A DNA stretch of 64,000 bases from positions 62,001-126,000 of the forward strand of contig NZ_RJAC01000001.1 in assembly GCF_003999975.1 (NCBI RefSeq), in the 5' to 3' direction. Shown one piece after another: positions 1-7,759 of this stretch (its first letter is position 1; each line of letters starts with the position of its first letter). The position numbers were made by a program, and so were the translations under genes. This DNA is from Actinoplanes solisilvae. GTDB lineage: Bacteria; Actinomycetota; Actinomycetes; Mycobacteriales; Micromonosporaceae. Under the pieces are notes generated by a model. That model was not told the DNA's origin. It worked only from the letters and a program-made list of their open reading frames with translations, and ran no database searches.

Positions 1-1
1 G

Positions 2-1804
2 ATGCGGGGCGCGACCGCCGAGACCATCGCCACGGCTCTGGGCGACACCCCGGGCCTGCTCCTGCTCGACAACTGCGAGCATGTGGTGGCCGCAGTGGCC
101 GACCTGGTCGTCGATCTGCTGGCCCGCTGCCCCGCCCTGCGCGTGCTGGCCACCAGTCGCGAGCCGCTCGGGGTCGACGGTGAACGGCTGCTGCCCGTGG
201 CGCCGCTGCCCGCAGCCGACGCCGTGGCCCTGCTCACCGACCGCATCACGGCCGTACGGCCCGGCTGGCGACCCGGTCCGGCCGAGTCCGCGACGCTCGA
301 GGATCTCGCGGCGGCGCTCGACGGCATCCCGCTCGCCCTGGAACTGGCGGCCGCGCGGGCCCGCGTACTCGGGCTCGCGGAGCTTCGGGACATGTTGCGC
401 GACCGGTTCCCCGCGCTCGGCCCGGTGCCGCGCGGCGCGCTCGCCCCGCACGAGACGTTGGAAGCCGCCGTGGCCTGGAGCGTCGACCTGCTCGGCGAGC
501 ACGACCGCGCGATGCTGCTGCGGCTGTGGCCGTTCGAGGGCGGCTTCCCGCTGTCGGCGGTCGAGGACGACCTGGAGGGCCTGTCGGCGCTGGTGACCCG
601 GTCGGTGGTGGTCGCCGACACGAGCGTGACCCCGGCCCGCTACCGCCTGCTGGAGATCGTCCGCGCCTACTGCCGCAAGCACGACCCCGACCCGGCCGGC
701 AGCCAGGCCCGGCAGGCGCTCTGGGTGCGGCAACTCGTCGAGCAGCACGTGCCTCTGCTGCGCGGCGAGCGCTCGGCCCACGCGATCCGGGTGCTCAACC
801 GGGAACTGCCCAACCTGCGCGCCGGCATCACCCACGACCTGTCCGTACGGCCCGAGGCCGCGCTGCGCACCGCCGGCCAGCTGGAGTGGTTCTGGTTCCG
901 GGGCGGGATGGTCGCCGACGGGCTGCCGCTGCTGCGGGCGGCGCTGGCCGCGGCTCCGGACGCGCCACCCACCGACCGGGCGCGCGGCTGGGTCAGCGCC
1001 GCGCTGCTGCGCTACCTGGCCGGGGACCCGGGCGCGGTCGGCGACCTCGAGACCGGCCTGGCCGTTCTCGGCGAGCAGCCCGACACCGAAGGGCGGATCC
1101 TGCGGGCGCACGTGGCCTACTACCTGTCGCTCTACTGGTCGGCCCGCGAAGAATTCGGCCGGGGCGTCGAGTGGGCCCGCCGAGCGACGGCGCTGGCCGA
1201 GGAGGTCGGCGAGGAGTATGTCGGCGCGTCGGCGCAGATGTCGCTGGGGACGGCGCTGGCGGGGGCGGGCCGGGTCGCCGAGGGGCGGCGCGTGCTGGCC
1301 GGGGCGCAGGAACGGGCTCGGGCCGTACGCCAGGCCTGGACCACGGCGATGAGCGGCCTCCTGCTCTCCCGAGCCCTGTTGATGGGCGAGCCCGGACGGC
1401 CCGACGGAAAGCTGCCCGGCGAGCCCGGACGGCCGGGCGGAAAGCTGCTTGGCGAGCCCGGAGGGGCGGGCGGAAAGCCGACGGAGGCGCTGGCCGTGCT
1501 GCGGGAGTCGCTGGCCATCTTCGCCGACGAGGACGACGTCGGCAACGTGCTGGCTTGCCTGCACACCGGCGCCTACGCCCTCGCCCTCGACGGCCGCCCG
1601 GACGACGGCGCGGCCCTTCTGGCGGCGGTCCACCGGGCGGCCGCCCGCCGGGGCCTCGAACTCGACGCCATCGACCCTCCGCGGGCAGCGGGCCTGGCGA
1701 TCGTGCTGGCCGGCGTCGACCTCGCCGCCGCCGAGCGCGCCACCGCCAATCTGGACGAATCCGACCTGCCCGGATTGCTGGGCCCTCGACCGGGGCACGA
1801 TTGA
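2..1804 (+). CDS. AfsR/LuxR-type ATPase regulator, 5'-truncated by window
   Basis: The reading frame is open from the window edge. The visible protein starts just before a Walker-B-like segment (LLLLDNCEHV, about residues 19-28) and continues with the ATSREPL sensor motif typical of NB-ARC/STAND ATPases of the AfsR/BTAD and large LuxR regulators. An LPLALELAAAR-type stretch follows, and the C-terminal half is Ala/Arg/Leu-rich helical sequence resembling TPRs. The P-loop and any DNA-binding domain would lie before the window, so the regulator subclass cannot be fixed. Residues about 462-494 are an in-frame three-copy 11-residue repeat that looks like an insertion between TPR-like helices. Its stop lies 3 bases before the nei2 start, so the two may be co-transcribed. 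Family assignment is firm; function (pathway-specific activator or other) is unknown. Confidence 0.8.
   Translation: MRGATAETIATALGDTPGLLLLDNCEHVVAAVADLVVDLLARCPALRVLATSREPLGVDGERLLPVAPLPAADAVALLTDRITAVRPGWRPGPAESATLEDLAAALDGIPLALELAAARARVLGLAELRDMLRDRFPALGPVPRGALAPHETLEAAVAWSVDLLGEHDRAMLLRLWPFEGGFPLSAVEDDLEGLSALVTRSVVVADTSVTPARYRLLEIVRAYCRKHDPDPAGSQARQALWVRQLVEQHVPLLRGERSAHAIRVLNRELPNLRAGITHDLSVRPEAALRTAGQLEWFWFRGGMVADGLPLLRAALAAAPDAPPTDRARGWVSAALLRYLAGDPGAVGDLETGLAVLGEQPDTEGRILRAHVAYYLSLYWSAREEFGRGVEWARRATALAEEVGEEYVGASAQMSLGTALAGAGRVAEGRRVLAGAQERARAVRQAWTTAMSGLLLSRALLMGEPGRPDGKLPGEPGRPGGKLLGEPGGAGGKPTEALAVLRESLAIFADEDDVGNVLACLHTGAYALALDGRPDDGAALLAAVHRAAARRGLELDAIDPPRAAGLAIVLAGVDLAAAERATANLDESDLPGLLGPRPGHD
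1385..1483 (+). repeat. Three 33-bp in-frame tandem repeats
   Basis: Three consecutive 33-bp units (1385-1417, 1418-1450, 1451-1483) encode GEPGRPDGKLP, GEPGRPGGKLL and GEPGGAGGKPT inside the ATPase regulator. The unit keeps the frame and is rich in Gly/Pro, so it probably forms an unstructured linker. The first two units are nearly identical in DNA and the third is more diverged, which suggests recent slippage-type expansion. Confidence 0.85.
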
Positions 1805-1807
1805 GGC

Positions 1808-2617
1808 ATGCCCGAGGGGGACACTGTCTGGAACACCGCGCGCGTGCTGGAGCGCGCGCTCACCGGCGACGTGCTGACCGCGTCGGACTTCCGCGTGCCC
1901 CAGCTCGCCACCACCGACCTGAGCGGTTGGACGGTCGCCGAGTCGGCCAGCCGCGGCAAGCATCTGCTGCTGCGCCTGACCCGCGACGGGCACAAGCCAC
2001 TCACCCTGCACTCGCACCTGCGCATGGAGGGCGCCTGGCGGGCGTACGCCCCGAAGGAACGCTGGACGGGCCGCCCGGCCCATCTGATCCGCGTCGTGCT
2101 GCGCACCGAACGCTCGGTGGCCGTCGGCTATCACCTGCACGAGGTGGCGCTCCATCCGACGGCCGAGGAGGAACGGCATCTCGGTCATCTCGGCCCCGAC
2201 CTGCTGGGCGCCGACTGGGACGCCGCCGAGGCCGCTCGGCGCATCGGCGAGAACCCGGCGCTGAGCATCGCCGATGCGCTGCTCGACCAACGCAACCTGG
2301 CCGGCGTGGGCAACCTCTACAAGGCCGAGACGCTCTTCCTGCGGGGGCTGTGGCCGTGGACGCCCGTGTCCGAGGTCACCGACCTGCCCGGTACGGTCGC
2401 GCTCGCCCAGAAGCTGGTGGCGTCGAACCGCGGCCGCTGGACCCAGACCACGACGGGCTCACTGCGGCGCGGCGAGACGAGCTATGTGTACGGTCGGCGC
2501 GCGCAACCGTGTCGCCGCTGCGGCACCGCGATTCAGAAAGCCGACCAGGGCGAACGGATCACCTATTGGTGCCCGCGGTGTCAGCCGCGCCCGGCTGGAA
2601 GCTCGACGGACGTTTGA
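1808..2617 (+). CDS. nei2: Fpg/Nei family DNA glycosylase (Nei2-like)
   Basis: 269-residue base-excision-repair glycosylase/AP lyase. The N-terminus MPEGDTVW carries the catalytic Pro2-Glu3 pair and matches the actinobacterial Nei2 pattern (MPEGDT rather than the MPELPEV of Fpg). The helix-two-turn-helix region contains NLAGVGNLYKAETLF (Lys of the H2TH motif), and the C-terminus has the CxxC...CxxC zinc finger (CRRCGTAI, then CPRC). By family knowledge it removes oxidised pyrimidines from DNA. The start is fixed by the invariant Pro2. Its last 59 bases overlap the 3' end of the convergent pspM gene, an unusually long coding overlap. Confidence 0.92.
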   Translation: MPEGDTVWNTARVLERALTGDVLTASDFRVPQLATTDLSGWTVAESASRGKHLLLRLTRDGHKPLTLHSHLRMEGAWRAYAPKERWTGRPAHLIRVVLRTERSVAVGYHLHEVALHPTAEEERHLGHLGPDLLGADWDAAEAARRIGENPALSIADALLDQRNLAGVGNLYKAETLFLRGLWPWTPVSEVTDLPGTVALAQKLVASNRGRWTQTTTGSLRRGETSYVYGRRAQPCRRCGTAIQKADQGERITYWCPRCQPRPAGSSTDV

Positions 2618-3353
2618 GCTCGGACAGGCCCTCGGCGATGCCGCGCAGGCGGTCGGTGGCGTCGACCAGGCTGGCGAAGGCCGGGTGCCGCCCGTCGGCG
2701 ACGGGGTGACCGTCTTCGGCGACGAAGCTGGCGGCTGCCGCGACCAGTCGTTCGTACGCGTCGACGCCCTCGGTGAACTGGGCGGCCAGCGACGAGTGGG
2801 ACTCGACGAGGGCCGCGCGCTGCTCGGGCGGGCTGAGCGGCAGGGCCCGTTCGACGCTGGCGACCCGCTGGCCGAGGTCGCGCAGCCATTCCTGGGCGAC
2901 CGCGGCCTCGAGCACGACCTCTTCGCCGGGGCCGGTGAGCCGGGCCGAGAGGGCGGCGAAGGTCGACGATGCTTGGTCGAGCCTGTCCCACGCCTCGGTG
3001 ATCTGGGAGCCGCGCAGGGCGTAGCGGTTCTTCTGCCGGCGCACCTCGTGCATCATCGTGCGGCCGGCCGGGAAGCGCTCGATCGCCGCGGCCAGCTTGC
3101 CCCCGGCCAGGGCCGGCGGCGGTGGTGGCGGGGCGGGTGTGGCAGCCAGCTCACGGTGGTCACTGAAGCGCCACCAGGCCAGCGCGATCGAGGCGCCGGC
3201 CGTGCCGGCCCAGATGGCGTCGGCCCAGCCGATGCCCGCATAGGGGGTGAGGACGGCGGTGGCTGCGGTCAGTCCGCCCCCGAGCACGCTCCACCGCCGT
3301 GCCGAACCGCGCAGGCGCTTGAGTCGCCGGAAGTATCTGGTCCGCTCGTCCAC
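2559..3353 (-). CDS. pspM: PspM-like phage-shock membrane protein
   Basis: 264-residue protein directly downstream of pspA. The basic N-terminus (MDERTRYFRRLKRLRGSARR) is followed by two hydrophobic segments at about residues 22-40 and 45-62, then a Pro-rich linker and a long helical, probably cytoplasmic C-terminal part. Position and topology match the actinobacterial PspM subunit, which sits in the clgR-pspA-pspM order and recruits PspA to the membrane during envelope stress. The assignment rests mostly on synteny plus topology, because the sequence of this family is poorly conserved. The gap to pspA is 34 bases, consistent with an operon. The 3' end runs 59 bases into nei2 on the other strand. 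Confidence 0.7.
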   Translation of the reverse strand: MDERTRYFRRLKRLRGSARRWSVLGGGLTAATAVLTPYAGIGWADAIWAGTAGASIALAWWRFSDHRELAATPAPPPPPPALAGGKLAAAIERFPAGRTMMHEVRRQKNRYALRGSQITEAWDRLDQASSTFAALSARLTGPGEEVVLEAAVAQEWLRDLGQRVASVERALPLSPPEQRAALVESHSSLAAQFTEGVDAYERLVAAAASFVAEDGHPVADGRHPAFASLVDATDRLRGIAEGLSELKRPSSFQPGAADTAGTNR

Positions 3354-3387
3354 CGTCGTCCTCCCCTGAGGTTGCGGGCCGCGATGC

Positions 3388-4251
3388 TCAGCCGGCCGCC
3401 GTCGTGTCGCCGCGCTTCTGGTTCATGGTGGCCCGGATCTCGTCGAGCCGGGCGACGCTGGCCGGGTCGGACGCCGGCGCGGACGCCGCCTGCTCGACCG
3501 CGGGCTTGTCGGACGCGGCACCGAGCTTCTCGCCCGCCATGCTGGCGCGGATCTGCTCGAGCCGGGAGTTGCCGGCCATGTCGAGGCTGGATTTCTGCAC
3601 CTCGAGCATGCGGCCCTCGACGGAGTTGGACGCGAGCTCGGCCCGGCCCATCGCGTCGGCGTAGCGGCGCTCGATCTTGTCACGGACCTCGTCGAGCGAC
3701 GGCGTGTTGCCGGGCGCGGCGAGCGACGACATCGACTCGAGCGACTTGGCCACGGTCTCTTGCATCTTGGCCTGCTCGAGCTGGCTGAGCAGGCGCGACC
3801 GCTCGCCGATGCGCTGCTGCAGGACCATCGCGTTGTTCTCGACGGCCTTGCGGGCCTGACCCGCGGCCGAGAGCGCCTGGTCGTGCAGCGTCTTCAGGTC
3901 TTCCATCGACTGCTCGCCCGAGACCAGCTGGGTGGCGAGCGTCTGCGCGGTCGACTCGTATTTCTGGGCCTCGGACTCGTCGCCGCCGGCCCGGGCACGG
4001 TCGGCCAGGACCAACGCCTGACGCGCCATGCCCTGCAGCTTCTCGACCTCGCCCATCTGGCGGGACAACTTCATCTCGAGCTGCCGCTGGTTGCCGATGA
4101 CGGCCGCGGCCTGCTGAACGAGGGCCTGGTGCTGTCGCTGCGCGTCCTCGATGGCCTGCTGGATCTGGACCTTCGGGTCGGCGTACTCATCGATCTTCGC
4201 GCCGAACAGCGCCATAAAGTAGCGCCAGCCCTTGACGAACGGGTTCGCCAT
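3388..4251 (-). CDS. pspA: PspA/IM30 (phage shock protein A)
   Basis: 287-residue PspA/IM30/Vipp1-family membrane-remodelling coiled-coil protein. The N-terminus [20 protein letters not shown] is the amphipathic helix that binds stressed membranes. It is followed by [18 protein letters not shown], the family-typical start of the long coiled coil, which continues to about residue 220. The C-terminal tail contains two related LxxIRAxM elements ([10 protein letters not shown] and [10 protein letters not shown]), a short internal duplication also seen in other actinobacterial PspA proteins. It lies between clgR and pspM, the known ESCRT-III-like envelope-stress module. No close ribosome-binding site ambiguity: the start fits the conserved N-terminus. 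Confidence 0.93.
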   Translation of the reverse strand: MANPFVKGWRYFMALFGAKIDEYADPKVQIQQAIEDAQRQHQALVQQAAAVIGNQRQLEMKLSRQMGEVEKLQGMARQALVLADRARAGGDESEAQKYESTAQTLATQLVSGEQSMEDLKTLHDQALSAAGQARKAVENNAMVLQQRIGERSRLLSQLEQAKMQETVAKSLESMSSLAAPGNTPSLDEVRDKIERRYADAMGRAELASNSVEGRMLEVQKSSLDMAGNSRLEQIRASMAGEKLGAASDKPAVEQAASAPASDPASVARLDEIRATMNQKRGDTTAAG

Positions 4252-4516
4252 CTCGCGGTATCCCCTCAGTGTCGCTCAGTCCGGTCCGCCACCGACGCAG
4301 ATCGAGGAGCTGTCGCGATGGCGTGTTCACCTGATGTGGTCATGCCATCGTGTCAGCTCGACGCCACCGACGTCACGTGACCTCGGGGGGATCTCAGGGT
4401 CACCCCCACGGTTGAAGGCTACGCGCATTCCCTGCTCGGGGTCGATCCCAGGGAAGCGTCCCCTAGGAGTCACAGCAACCCCACAGACGACTAGGCCGGG
4501 CTCGCGCAGACGACAA
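4252..4516 (-). promoter_or_regulatory. Leader/promoter region of pspA (nothing definite)
   Basis: About 265 noncoding bases upstream of pspA, after the clgR terminator. No convincing -10/-35 pair or consensus ClgR box was found. The nearest candidate is CGC-GATG-GCG at 4314-4323, with a spacing one base shorter than the CGC-N5-GCG core known for ClgR. The length and the terminator before it suggest that pspA has its own promoter here. Confidence 0.4.
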
Positions 4517-4548
4517 GGCCGGGCCCGCTCCGTGGAGCGGGCCCGGCC
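4517..4548 (-). terminator. Terminator hairpin downstream of clgR
   Basis: A perfect 15-bp inverted repeat (4517-4531 with 4534-4548; arm GGCCGGGCCCGCTCC) lies 16 bases after the clgR stop on the minus strand. It is GC-rich and lacks a clear U-tract, as is common for actinobacterial terminators. It separates clgR transcription from pspA. Confidence 0.75.
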
Positions 4549-4563
4549 GATATGACGGAACTC

Positions 4564-4959
4564 TCAGGCGGCGTAGACGACGTCGCGCTGGGGCTTGCGG
4601 GTGGCGTGCAGCGTCGCCTTCAGCGGCGAATCGCGGCGGACCGAGACGGCGACGTCGCTCGTCGACTTGGTCGCCGGCGACTTGCTCGAGTCGGCCTCGA
4701 CCGGGACTAACACACCCTCCATGCCCTCGGCGAGCGACAGCGTGCTGCTGACCTCGCTGAGCAGCTCGGAGAGCCGCGCGCCGAGCGCGTCACAGATCGC
4801 GGCTAACAGCTCGCTGGACGCTTCTTTCTGGCCGCGCTCGATCTCGGACAGGTAACCCAGGCTGACATTCGCGGCGGTGGACACCTCGCGCAGCGTGCGG
4901 TGCTGCCCCTGCCGGCGCGCCCTCAGTGCGTCGCCGATAACCCGGCGTAGCAGGACCAT
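4564..4959 (-). CDS. clgR: ClgR-type XRE-family transcriptional activator
   Basis: 131 residues when started at [10 protein letters not shown]. This start is preferred over an upstream ATG because GGAGGAGG sits just before it. An N-terminal Cro/CI HTH (about residues 10-65) includes [22 protein letters not shown] and [15 protein letters not shown], the hallmark of ClgR regulators that activate clp protease genes and, in mycobacteria, pspA. The tail ends in VVYAA; known ClgR proteins end in an Ala-Ala degron read by ClpXP/ClpP1P2, so conditional proteolysis is plausible here. It stands between cinA and pspA, the standard actinobacterial order. A strong terminator follows. Confidence 0.9.
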   Translation of the reverse strand: MVLLRRVIGDALRARRQGQHRTLREVSTAANVSLGYLSEIERGQKEASSELLAAICDALGARLSELLSEVSSTLSLAEGMEGVLVPVEADSSKSPATKSTSDVAVSVRRDSPLKATLHATRKPQRDVVYAA

Positions 4960-5118
4960 GGCACCTCCTCCTGCGGCGGGGCCACCGGCACACGCCGGAG
5001 GCTTCCCGCAACCGTACCCGCTGCCGGCCATGCCGACATACCGCCCCGCCGAATTCCGGGACCGGCCCGACAGCGGGGCTAGTCGTGCAACCAGCGAGAC
5101 TCCTGAGACATTCCCAGC

Positions 5119-5610
5119 TCAGACCGAAGCGGCTGGTTCGCGTAGACATTCCGCGAGCAGCAGTAGCGCCCTCGTCACACTTTCGGTACGGATGGCTTCG
5201 CGGTCGCCCTCGAGACGTAACTCGCGCACCTCGGCGCCGGGCGGGCCGGCGACGGCCACATAGACCAGCCCCACCGGCTTGCCGTCCTGCGGTTCGGGCC
5301 CGGCCACGCCGGTCGTGGCCACACCCCAATCGGCGCCGCAGCGCACCCGCGCGCCCTGGGCCAGCGCGGTGGCGACGTCGGGGTCGACCGGGCCGCGCTC
5401 GGCCAGCAACGACTCGGGCACACCGGCCAGCGCGTGTTTCAGATCGGTGGCGTAGACCACAAGACCGCCACGGTAGACCGCGCTGACTCCCGAGATCTCG
5501 ACCAGCGTGGCGGCCAGCAGCCCACCGGTCAGCGACTCGGCGGTGGCGAGCGTCTCACCGCGTTCCTTCAGCCGGCGCACGGACGCCACGGCGACCAGGT
5601 CGTTACCCAC
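5119..5610 (-). CDS. cinA: CinA C-terminal domain protein (nicotinamide-nucleotide amidase type)
   Basis: 163-residue stand-alone CinA_C domain protein. Visible family motifs are ATAESLTGGLLAATL near residue 25, then YRGGLVVYATDLKHALAGV, and ATTGVAGPEPQDGKPVGLVYVA near residue 105. The E. coli homologue PncC deamidates nicotinamide mononucleotide, recycling NAD by-products; the competence-related N-terminal domain is absent here. It begins inside the last bases of pgsA (8-base overlap region) and is followed by clgR after about 159 noncoding bases. The rimO-pgsA-cinA-clgR order is a common actinobacterial arrangement. Confidence 0.88.
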   Translation of the reverse strand: MGNDLVAVASVRRLKERGETLATAESLTGGLLAATLVEISGVSAVYRGGLVVYATDLKHALAGVPESLLAERGPVDPDVATALAQGARVRCGADWGVATTGVAGPEPQDGKPVGLVYVAVAGPPGAEVRELRLEGDREAIRTESVTRALLLLAECLREPAASV

Positions 5611-6220
5611 CAGGCGAGTCTAGGCGCCGGTCACGTCGCGCGTCCCGGCGTAGCTTCAGAGCCTCGACCACATAGTCCACACCGGTCACCACGGTCACGA
5701 CCGTCGCCGCGCCCATCAGCCACGGGCCGACGATGTCGAACGGCTCGGGGACCGGCCACAGGTACCAGGCGATGGCGGCGATCTGCAGGACGGTCTTCAG
5801 CTTGCCGCCGCGGCTCGCCGGGATGATGCCGTACCGGATCACCCAGAACCGCAGGGCGGTGATGCCCCACTCGCGGAACAGGATGAGCGAGGTCACCCAC
5901 CAGGGCAGCCGGTCGTAGACCGAGAGCAGCACCAGCGCCGTACCGGTCAGGGCCTTGTCGGCGATCGGGTCGGCCACCTTGCCGAACGAGGTGACCAGCG
6001 ACCAGCGCCGGGCGATCCAGCCGTCCACGAAGTCGGTCGCCGAGGCCACACAGAACACCAGGCAGATCGCGATGCGCGAGCTGGTGCCGACCAGTTCCGA
6101 CGAGACCACGAGGCCCAGGAAGACCGGGACCAGCACGATCCGCACCACGGTCAGGACGTTCGCCATGTTGTAGGGCGAAACCGTCCGGGGCGCGGCCACC
6201 GGGACCGGCTCGTCGGTCAC
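5603..6220 (-). CDS. pgsA: CDP-diacylglycerol-glycerol-3-phosphate 3-phosphatidyltransferase
   Basis: 205-residue integral membrane CDP-alcohol phosphatidyltransferase. The signature D-x2-D-G-x2-A-R-x8-G-x3-D-x3-D is present as [11 protein letters not shown], then [12 protein letters not shown], with four hydrophobic segments around it. The enzyme makes phosphatidylglycerol phosphate, the precursor of phosphatidylglycerol and cardiolipin. Its ATG overlaps the rimO stop by four bases, and its stop overlaps the cinA start region, so the three are translationally coupled. A neighbouring psp envelope-stress module gives a loose functional link (inference). PgsA and phosphatidylinositol-phosphate synthases share this motif; the position after rimO favours PgsA. 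Confidence 0.92.
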   Translation of the reverse strand: MTDEPVPVAAPRTVSPYNMANVLTVVRIVLVPVFLGLVVSSELVGTSSRIAICLVFCVASATDFVDGWIARRWSLVTSFGKVADPIADKALTGTALVLLSVYDRLPWWVTSLILFREWGITALRFWVIRYGIIPASRGGKLKTVLQIAAIAWYLWPVPEPFDIVGPWLMGAATVVTVVTGVDYVVEALKLRRDARRDRRLDSPGG

Positions 6221-7677
6221 CGCGGGGACACCGGCGCCGCTGAGATCATCTCGACCGGCACGGCCACCAGGTCGACTCCCTCGGTCGCGGTGACCCGGGC
6301 CCGCACGAAGTCACCCGGGCGCAGCGCGGCCAGGTCGACGCCTTCCGTGCCGGCGACGAGCGTGGTCGAGCCGTCGACCTCGGGCGCCTGGTGCTCGGCG
6401 CGGCCCTCGATCTCGCCGCTGTCGACCGTGTCGACCAGCACCTCGACGATCGAGCCCAGCCTTTCCTCGGCCCGCTGGTTGCAGAGCTCGTCGGCGAGAG
6501 TGACGATCCGGTCGTACCGGCGCTTGATCGTGTCTTCCTTGACCTTCTTGTCGAGGCCGGCCGCTTCGGTGCCGTCCTCGTCGCTGTAGTCGAAGACACC
6601 GATCGCGTCGAGCCGGGCCTCGGAGAGGAAGCGCACCAGCTCGTCGACGTCGCCCCGGGTCTCGCCGGGGAAGCCGACGATGAAGTTGCTGCGCGCGCCG
6701 GCCGCGGGGGCCAGCGCGCGGGCCGAGGCGAGCAGGTCGAGGAACTTGTCGGTGGAGCCGAACCGGCGCATGCGGCGCAGCACCGGCTCGCTCGAGTGCT
6801 GGAAGGACAGGTCGAAGTAGGGCGCGACGCCGGGGGTGTTCGCGATCGTCTCGACCAGGCCCGGACGGGTCTCGGCGGGCTGCAGGTAGCTGGCGCGCAC
6901 CCGCACGATGCCGTCGACCGCGGCGAGCTGGGGCAGCAGCTTCTCGAGCAGACGCGGGTCGCCCAGGTCTTTCCCGTACGACGTGCTGTTCTCGCTGACC
7001 AGCACGAGCTCGCGGACGCCGGACTTGGCCAGCCACTCGGCCTCGGCCAGCAGCTCTTGCGGGTCGCGTGAGACGAAGGCCCCGCGGAAGGCGGGGATGG
7101 CACAGAACGCGCACTTGCGGTCGCAGCCACTGGCCAGCTTGAGGCTCGCGACCGGGCCGTTGTCGAGCCGGCGGCGCAGCACCGTGCGCAGGTGGGCCGG
7201 GGTGTGCTCGTCGACGGTGGCGTGGCCGGGGATGACGACCTTGGCCGACTGGCGCTGCACGGGGGTGATCGGCAGCAGCTCGCGGCGGTCACGCGGGGTG
7301 TGGGCGTCGAAGCGCTCGCCGGCCAGGACGCCGTCGAGCCGGGACGCGATGTCGGCGTAGTCGTCGAAGCCGAGCACCGCCTGCGCCTCGGGGAGGCTGT
7401 CGGCGAGCTCGCGCCCGTACCGCTCGGCCATGCAGCCGGCGGCGACGACCTTGGCCCCGGTGTCCGCCGCGGCGAGGAGGGTCTCGATCGAGTCCTGCTT
7501 CGCCTTTTCGACGAAGCCGCAGGTGTTGACCAGCACGACGTCGGCGCCGGAGGCATCGGTGCTCACCTCCCACCCACCCGCGTCGAGGCGGGCGGCCAGC
7601 TCTTCCGAGTCGACCTCGTTACGGGCACATCCGAGGGTGAGCAGGGCGACACGGCGGGAGGCAGGAGTTACCGACAC
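6217..7677 (-). CDS. rimO: Ribosomal protein S12 methylthiotransferase RimO
   Basis: 486-residue radical-SAM methylthiotransferase. The N-terminal MTTase domain begins with [19 protein letters not shown] and contains [16 protein letters not shown], supplying the auxiliary cluster cysteines. The radical SAM motif CDRKCAFC occurs near residue 185. A C-terminal TRAM-like domain follows ([20 protein letters not shown]). It adds a methylthio group to an Asp of ribosomal protein S12. LGCARN and [11 protein letters not shown] favour RimO over MiaB. It heads the rimO-pgsA-cinA run and starts divergently from the glycosyltransferase gene. Confidence 0.95.
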   Translation of the reverse strand: MSVTPASRRVALLTLGCARNEVDSEELAARLDAGGWEVSTDASGADVVLVNTCGFVEKAKQDSIETLLAAADTGAKVVAAGCMAERYGRELADSLPEAQAVLGFDDYADIASRLDGVLAGERFDAHTPRDRRELLPITPVQRQSAKVVIPGHATVDEHTPAHLRTVLRRRLDNGPVASLKLASGCDRKCAFCAIPAFRGAFVSRDPQELLAEAEWLAKSGVRELVLVSENSTSYGKDLGDPRLLEKLLPQLAAVDGIVRVRASYLQPAETRPGLVETIANTPGVAPYFDLSFQHSSEPVLRRMRRFGSTDKFLDLLASARALAPAAGARSNFIVGFPGETRGDVDELVRFLSEARLDAIGVFDYSDEDGTEAAGLDKKVKEDTIKRRYDRIVTLADELCNQRAEERLGSIVEVLVDTVDSGEIEGRAEHQAPEVDGSTTLVAGTEGVDLAALRPGDFVRARVTATEGVDLVAVPVEMISAAPVSPR

Positions 7678-7759
7678 TCGACAAGGTTAGCGGGGTTCCA
7701 CCTCTCACTCACCCGCGCACTGATCCGATCGGGGGTCGCCGCCCGTATCCCTGGGCGCC

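Noticed and set aside
4314-4323. ClgR binding site CGC-GATG-GCG upstream of pspA
   Set aside because: Spacing is four, not five, and flanks do not match the published consensus as I know it; not called.
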